Shown here piece after piece: positions 60,186-64,000 of a stretch of DNA of 64,000 nt. The notes under the pieces are model-generated. The model did no database searches and had not been told where the DNA came from. It was given only the letters and a program-made list of their open reading frames with translations. The position numbers and the translations under genes are program-made. Position 1 is the first letter of the stretch; the number at the start of each line of letters is the position of its first letter. The stretch comes from Mycobacterium kansasii ATCC 12478. Its GTDB lineage: Bacteria > Actinomycetota > Actinomycetes > Mycobacteriales > Mycobacteriaceae. The stretch spans positions 1,984,001 through 2,048,000 of the forward strand of contig NC_022663.1 in the NCBI RefSeq assembly GCF_000157895.3, read 5' to 3'.

Positions 60186-61414
60186 TCCAGGCACCCGACG
60201 TGCACCACGTGGTCGTCGTCGGCGCGGGTGCCCGCGGCCGAGCCGCGTTGGCGGCCGCCGGTGCCGGCGACATCGTGATCATTGACAGCGCAGCAAACCC
60301 CGAGGCGGAAGTGCTCGGTTCGGTGTTCGACGACGACACCGACACCTGGGCGGTGCGCACCGGCGGCGGCGAGGTTGTCCGGGGTCGCGTCGTCATCGCC
60401 GCCCACCGGCCGCCGTATGTCCCGTGGATACCGGATCTGCCCGGGCGCGACGACTTTGGCGGCGAATCGTTTCACGCGGCGGCCTGGGATCCGACCTTCG
60501 ATGCCGCCGGCAAACGCATCGCCGCGGTTGGCATCGATACCGCCCTCGCCTGTCATCTCGACCGGCTCGTGGAATCGGCGGACTCGGTCACCGTCGTCGC
60601 CCATGCCCCGCGCCGGGTGGTCTCCGACCTGCCACTGCAGACCACCCGGGCCCGGCGCTGGCTGCGTCGCAAGCTGCGCGGCGGACAGCCGCGGCGATCG
60701 CCCAGGGTGGCCAGGTCGGCGATCGCGGCGCTGACGCCGTCGGGCGTCCGCACCGACGACGGTGTCGAGTACGGCGCCGACGCCATCATCTACGGCACCG
60801 GGTTCGCCATCCCCGATCAGCTGCCCGAGCAGACCCTGGTTGGGTCGCGTGGGGTGACCATCCGACAGGCCTGGCAGGACGGCATGGAGCCCTTCCTGGG
60901 TATCGCCGTGCACGGCTTTCCCAACTACTTCTTCATCTCCGGCCCCGATAACGCCAACGCCGCCGTACAGCTCCGCTACGTTGCCGAGGCCCTGGACCTG
61001 ATGAACCGCACCGCCAGCACCCGCATCGAGGTGCTGCGCAGCACTCAGCAGGTGTTCAACGAACGCGCCCAACTGAAACCCGTCCACGCGCAGCGGGTGT
61101 CCCGGGCGTTTGACCTGTCCGCCGATGCGCCCGACGACGACACCTACGACGGAGCGGCGACGTTGGAGCTGGCCGGAACCCGACTACCGGTGCACGTCCG
61201 CCTCGCCGGTCACCTCGATCCGATCGACGGTAATTACCATTGGCAGGGGACCGTTTTCGATCCCCTGCCGCCTGATTCGCTCACCCAATCAAGGACCGCG
61301 ACATTGACCGTCGGTGACCGCAGCGCACCGGCCCGCATCGTCGAACAAACACCCTGGGGCACGCACTCCGTGGCCGGAGTGGGGGCACCACCCTACCCGC
61401 CAAGCGGACGGTAG
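60182..61414 (+). CDS. Shortened flavin-monooxygenase-like protein with DUF4873 C-terminus (Rv0943c-like)
   Basis: The 410-residue protein starts from GTG 60182, overlapping the diiron gene by 4 bases. It has HHVVVVGAGARGRAALAAAG (FAD fold), but only about 60 residues separate this from VVIAAHRPPYVPWIPDLPG, where Baeyer-Villiger-type enzymes have about 130. The second nucleotide motif is degenerate (RIAAVGIDTALACHL instead of GxGxSG). The later part ADAIIYGTGFAIP and NYFFISGPDN is typical. Residues from about 315 form DUF4873 (TYDGAATLELAG...DGNYHWQGTVFDPLP). It may bind rather than turn over flavin, or serve as partner of the diiron enzyme. Confidence 0.8.
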   Translation: MIQAPDVHHVVVVGAGARGRAALAAAGAGDIVIIDSAANPEAEVLGSVFDDDTDTWAVRTGGGEVVRGRVVIAAHRPPYVPWIPDLPGRDDFGGESFHAAAWDPTFDAAGKRIAAVGIDTALACHLDRLVESADSVTVVAHAPRRVVSDLPLQTTRARRWLRRKLRGGQPRRSPRVARSAIAALTPSGVRTDDGVEYGADAIIYGTGFAIPDQLPEQTLVGSRGVTIRQAWQDGMEPFLGIAVHGFPNYFFISGPDNANAAVQLRYVAEALDLMNRTASTRIEVLRSTQQVFNERAQLKPVHAQRVSRAFDLSADAPDDDTYDGAATLELAGTRLPVHVRLAGHLDPIDGNYHWQGTVFDPLPPDSLTQSRTATLTVGDRSAPARIVEQTPWGTHSVAGVGAPPYPPSGR

Positions 61415-61927
61415 CAGCGGCTTCCCCGCCACCGTTGCGCCGATTCCTCCCGCTCGACCGGGCAAATCCCGATAGGCTGAGTGCTTGCCAGACTAGAGGT
61501 TGACCGCGTGGCTAATGCGGGTAACCGCCCTGGGTGGCTGGTGCTGCGGCAGACGACGACACGGACGAGAGCGGCATGGTCGGCGAGGTAGCGTTCGGCT
61601 CTTGGAAGCGGCGGGCGCCGGGGATTGACCCGACCCGCGTGCGCCGGTGCGCCGCCGAGCGACCGCCACGATCAATCACCCCACGGTCCGGTCGCGCCAC
61701 CGGCCGTGCACAAATCGGGATACTTGGTCGAAGATGGAAGTCTCCGCCGCTAACGCGTGCGGCACCCTCGCGCAGTTGCCGGGGCCAGTTCGAGGAGCAG
61801 GACATGGAACCGGACACAGGACGGACCCGGGAGGCCGGTTCATGACGTCCCGCCGTTGTGTCGCCAGACTTGCCGCCGCGAAGCGCAGGCCGCGGTTGGA
61901 TGAGACGGCCCGGGAAGGTCAGCCGCG
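61415..61927. other. Intergenic stretch with a chain of small overlapping ORFs, no confident gene
   Basis: There are open frames on both strands, none with family similarity. One plus-strand chain is notable: a frame from 61534 ends at 61845 with ATGA overlapping a 29-codon frame (61842-61931), which ends with GTGA overlapping the start of the STAS/HATPase gene. This could be a coupled leader or the remains of a regulatory gene. No repeat or strong terminator was seen. Confidence 0.35.
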
Positions 61928-62689
61928 GTGAGCGCGGTCGCCAAGTCGACCTCGCTGGCCGTTGCCACTCGGCTCGAGCAGTCGGCAGTCATGCTGGCAG
62001 TCGAGGGAGTGCTCGGCGCGGCCAACTCGGCGGCGCTGCGCGACAGCATCATGAAGGCGACGCTCGACGAGCCGACCGCGGTGATCGTCAACGTGACCGG
62101 GCTGCAGGTTCCCGATGACGCTGCATGGTCGGCCTTTATCGGCGCACGCTGGCAGGCCGACACCCGGCCGAACGTTCCGATCGTGCTCGTCTGCGCCAGT
62201 CGTGCCGGCCGGGACGCGGTCACCCGCTCCGGAGTCGCGGCATTCATGCCGGTCTATCCCACCGAGAAGGGCGCGATCAAGGCCGTCGGCCGGCTGGCGC
62301 GCCGCAACGTCCGGCATGCCCAGGCACAACTGCCCGCACATTTGAACAGCCTTCGCGAGTCGCGGCAACTGGTTCGCGAATGGCTCACCTCCTGGTCCAA
62401 GCCCGGGCTGATCCCTGTCGCGTTGGTGGTCGTCAACGTATTCGTCGAGAACGTGCTCAAACACACCAGCAGTGAGCCGATGGTACGGGTGTTCAGCGAC
62501 GGTCCGACGGCGACGATCGCGGTCTCCGACGGCAGCACTGCACCGGCCATACGGCTGAAATCTCCGCCCAAGGGCATCGACGTGTCCGGCCTGGCCATTG
62601 TCGATGCGTTGTGCCGTGCGTGGGGCAGCACTCCCACATCGTCCGGCAAGACGGTCTGGGCGATCATCGGCCCGGAAAACCAGCTCTAG
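61928..62689 (+). CDS. STAS + HATPase-like anti-sigma-type regulator (Rv0941c orthologue)
   Basis: The 253-residue protein starts from GTG 61928. Residues about 10-110 look like a STAS domain (MLAVEGVLGAANSAALRDSIM, VIVNVTGLQVPDDAAWSAFIGA). Residues about 145-250 look like an RsbW-type HATPase (SRQLVREWLTSWSKPGLIPVALVVVNVFVENVLKHT, then FSDGPTATIAVSDGSTAPA, SGLAIVDALCRAWGS). The ATP lid Gly residues are partly missing. Such proteins control sigma factors by partner switching. A fusion of antagonist and kinase in one chain is unusual. Confidence 0.82.
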   Translation: MSAVAKSTSLAVATRLEQSAVMLAVEGVLGAANSAALRDSIMKATLDEPTAVIVNVTGLQVPDDAAWSAFIGARWQADTRPNVPIVLVCASRAGRDAVTRSGVAAFMPVYPTEKGAIKAVGRLARRNVRHAQAQLPAHLNSLRESRQLVREWLTSWSKPGLIPVALVVVNVFVENVLKHTSSEPMVRVFSDGPTATIAVSDGSTAPAIRLKSPPKGIDVSGLAIVDALCRAWGSTPTSSGKTVWAIIGPENQL

Positions 62690-62816
62690 CCGGTGACGAT
62701 CCACCTGCCGACGACCGCGGTGCCGGTGCGTCGACCGTTTTCGGGGTGGTTGCCGCTCGTGTTCCGCGCGGACGGCACGGCAAGCGCCGACGCCGTCGGC
62801 CACCCACCCGGCGAAT

Positions 62817-62830
62817 GAGAACGCGTTCTA
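62817..62830. promoter_or_regulatory. KstR-like operator, one mismatch
   Basis: GAGAACGCGTTCTA fits TNNAACNNGTTNNA except for the first base. It lies 42 bases before the start of the LLM oxidoreductase, whose M. tuberculosis orthologue Rv0940c is in the KstR regulon as I recall. Confidence 0.72.
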
Positions 62831-62831
62831 G

Positions 62832-62854
62832 TATTCGGGCATGACGCCCGAATA
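62832..62854 (+). promoter_or_regulatory. 9-bp perfect inverted repeat next to the KstR-like box
   Basis: TATTCGGGC and GCCCGAATA flank ATGAC. It starts two bases after the KstR-like site and ends just before the AGAAGG ribosome site. It could be a second operator or a hairpin in the leader. Confidence 0.6.
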
Positions 62855-62871
62855 CAGAAGGTACGGATGAC

Positions 62872-63741
62872 GTGCGGTTCAGCTATGCAGAGGCACTGAC
62901 CAACCCGGCGTTCTATATTCCGCTGGCTCAGGCCGCCGAAGCTGCCGGCTACAGCAGCATGACGATCGCCGACAGCCTGGCCTACCCGTACCAGTCCGAC
63001 TCGAAGTACCCCTACACCCCGGACGGCAATCGGGAATTCCTGGAAGACAAGGAGGTCATCGAGACCTTCGTCCTGACGGCCGCGTTGGGCGCGGTGACCA
63101 CGACGCTGCGGTTCAACTTCTTTGTGCTCAAGCTACCCGTCCGGCCGCCGGCACTGGTGGCCAAGCAAGCGGGTTCGCTGGCAGCGCTGATCGGCAACCG
63201 GGTGGGGCTCGGCGTGGGCACCAGCCCGTGGCCGGAGGACTACGAGCTGATGGGCGTGCCGTTTGCCAAGCGGGGCAAGCGAATTGACGAATGCATCGAA
63301 ATCGTCAAGGGGCTCACCACCGGAGACTACTTCGAATTCCACGGCGACTTCTACGACATCCCGAAGACCAAGATGAGTCCCGCTCCCACCCAGCCGATCC
63401 CGATCCTGGTGGGCGGCCACGCCGATGCCGCCCTGCGGCGCGCGGCACGCCTGGACGGCTGGATGCACGGCGGCGGCACCAGCGCTGAAGAACTCGACCG
63501 ACTTATCGCCCGTGTCAAGAGGTTTCGTGACGAGCAGGGGAAGACCGGCCCGTTTGAGATCCATGTGATCTCGATGGACGCCTACACCACGGACGGTGTC
63601 AAGCGGCTCGAGGACAAGGGCGTCACCGACGTCATCGTGGGTTTCCGCTGGCCCTACGTCAAGGGGCCCGACACCGAGCCCCTGGAGCAAAAGATCCGTC
63701 ACCTCGAACGGTATGCGGAGAAGGTGATCGCCAAAGTCTAG
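62872..63741 (+). CDS. F420-dependent LLM-class oxidoreductase (Rv0940c orthologue)
   Basis: The 289-residue TIM-barrel protein starts from GTG 62872 (VRFSYAEALTNPAFY). It has the luciferase-like TLRFNFFVLKLPVRPPALVAKQAGSLAALIGNRVGLGVG, SPWPEDYELMGVPFAKRGKRIDECIEIVKGL, FYDIPKTKMSPAP and PIPILVGGHADAAL. It is probably an F420-linked reductase used in lipid or sterol metabolism. Its stop is three bases from the stop of the convergent crotonase. Confidence 0.92.
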   Translation: MRFSYAEALTNPAFYIPLAQAAEAAGYSSMTIADSLAYPYQSDSKYPYTPDGNREFLEDKEVIETFVLTAALGAVTTTLRFNFFVLKLPVRPPALVAKQAGSLAALIGNRVGLGVGTSPWPEDYELMGVPFAKRGKRIDECIEIVKGLTTGDYFEFHGDFYDIPKTKMSPAPTQPIPILVGGHADAALRRAARLDGWMHGGGTSAEELDRLIARVKRFRDEQGKTGPFEIHVISMDAYTTDGVKRLEDKGVTDVIVGFRWPYVKGPDTEPLEQKIRHLERYAEKVIAKV

Positions 63742-63744
63742 GCG

Positions 63745-64000
63745 TCACAGTGGATCCCATTTTGGTGCCCGCTTTTCCCGATGCGCTTTGGCGGCTTCGG
63801 CCGGGTTATCGGTGAAGCCGGTGAGCATTTGGGTGCGGTTCTCGATCTCGATGGCATGCCGCAAGCTGGGCGCATCCAGCGCAGTATTGAGCCCGATCTT
63901 GGTCTGCCACACGCCGAAAGCGTTGTTCGCGGCGATCTCGCGAGCCTTGGCCAGCGTCGCCGGCATCAGGTCGTCCGGCGCCACCACCTCGTGGACCAGC
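63745..64000 (-). CDS. Enoyl-CoA hydratase/isomerase family protein (C-terminal part; start beyond window)
   Basis: The 84 visible residues are the C-terminal part of a crotonase: LVHEVVAPDDLMPATLAKAREIAANNAFGVWQTK, with an end typical of mycobacterial EchA proteins (ENRTQMLTGFTDNPAEAAKAHREKRAPKW). The frame enters from the right edge. It converges with the LLM oxidoreductase. The active-site part is outside the window. Confidence 0.85.
   Translation of the reverse strand, partial: LVHEVVAPDDLMPATLAKAREIAANNAFGVWQTKIGLNTALDAPSLRHAIEIENRTQMLTGFTDNPAEAAKAHREKRAPKWDPL

Overview
The window looks like part of the chromosome of a slow-growing Mycobacterium that is close to, but outside, the M. tuberculosis complex. 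The evidence is high G+C, PE_PGRS and PPE-MPTR genes, F420-dependent luciferase-like oxidoreductases, MprAB, and a gene order that follows M. tuberculosis Rv0996 down to Rv0940c in reverse orientation. Gene-order comparisons with M. tuberculosis are from memory. The exact species cannot be read from the sequence; the M. kansasii, M. szulgai or M. riyadhense neighbourhood is plausible.

Region 1 (1-4250) is accessory. It holds a cut-off polysaccharide chain-length/BY-kinase-like protein, an FkbM methyltransferase, a small alarmone-synthetase-like gene with an overlapping 84-codon partner, a decayed tyrosine integrase and tRNA-Ala(CGC). Region 2 (4297-15606) holds the GlpR/RimJ/Glp(MoeA1)/GalU block, a folate cycloligase, an HrcA(CIRCE)-controlled zinc-ribbon chaperone, a SAF-domain protein, MscL, and the envelope-stress block MoaB2-PepD-MprB-MprA with two MprA-box-like repeats, followed by rpmF.

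Region 3 (15872-24542) is a tightly overlapping six-gene operon: AtuA-like, FadE13, AccD2, AccA2, FadE12, EchA7. It resembles an acyclic-terpene or branched acyl-CoA carboxylation pathway. echA7 carries an in-frame array of five 54-bp repeats. Region 4 (24646-31310) holds an Rv0966c orthologue, an Rv2078/Rv2079/LppJ-like trio, a DUF5996 protein and a GH15 glycosidase. These sit where M. tuberculosis has the csoR-ctpV copper locus and Rv0960-Rv0965c.

Region 5 (31664-46810) holds the VWA/AAA pair Rv0959-Rv0958, purH-purN with a 69-bp tandem array upstream, two membrane proteins, a KstR-boxed oxidoreductase, a PE_PGRS gene, sucCD, and a CRP-boxed M23 peptidase with a small membrane protein. Region 6 (46885-64000) holds uvrD1, a PPE-MPTR gene, chorismate mutase behind a likely aromatic attenuator, an intact antigen-85-like gene, pgi, an SDR, full-length Fpg2, a second PE_PGRS gene, cobF, an AurF-like diiron protein with a shrunken flavoprotein, a STAS/HATPase protein, a KstR-type oxidoreductase and a cut-off crotonase.

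The most interesting signals are the putative leader-peptide attenuator upstream of chorismate mutase, the repeat array inside the EchA7 crotonase fold, the alarmone-synthetase/partner pair beside an integrase remnant, and a family of long hairpin terminators with compensatory stem changes.
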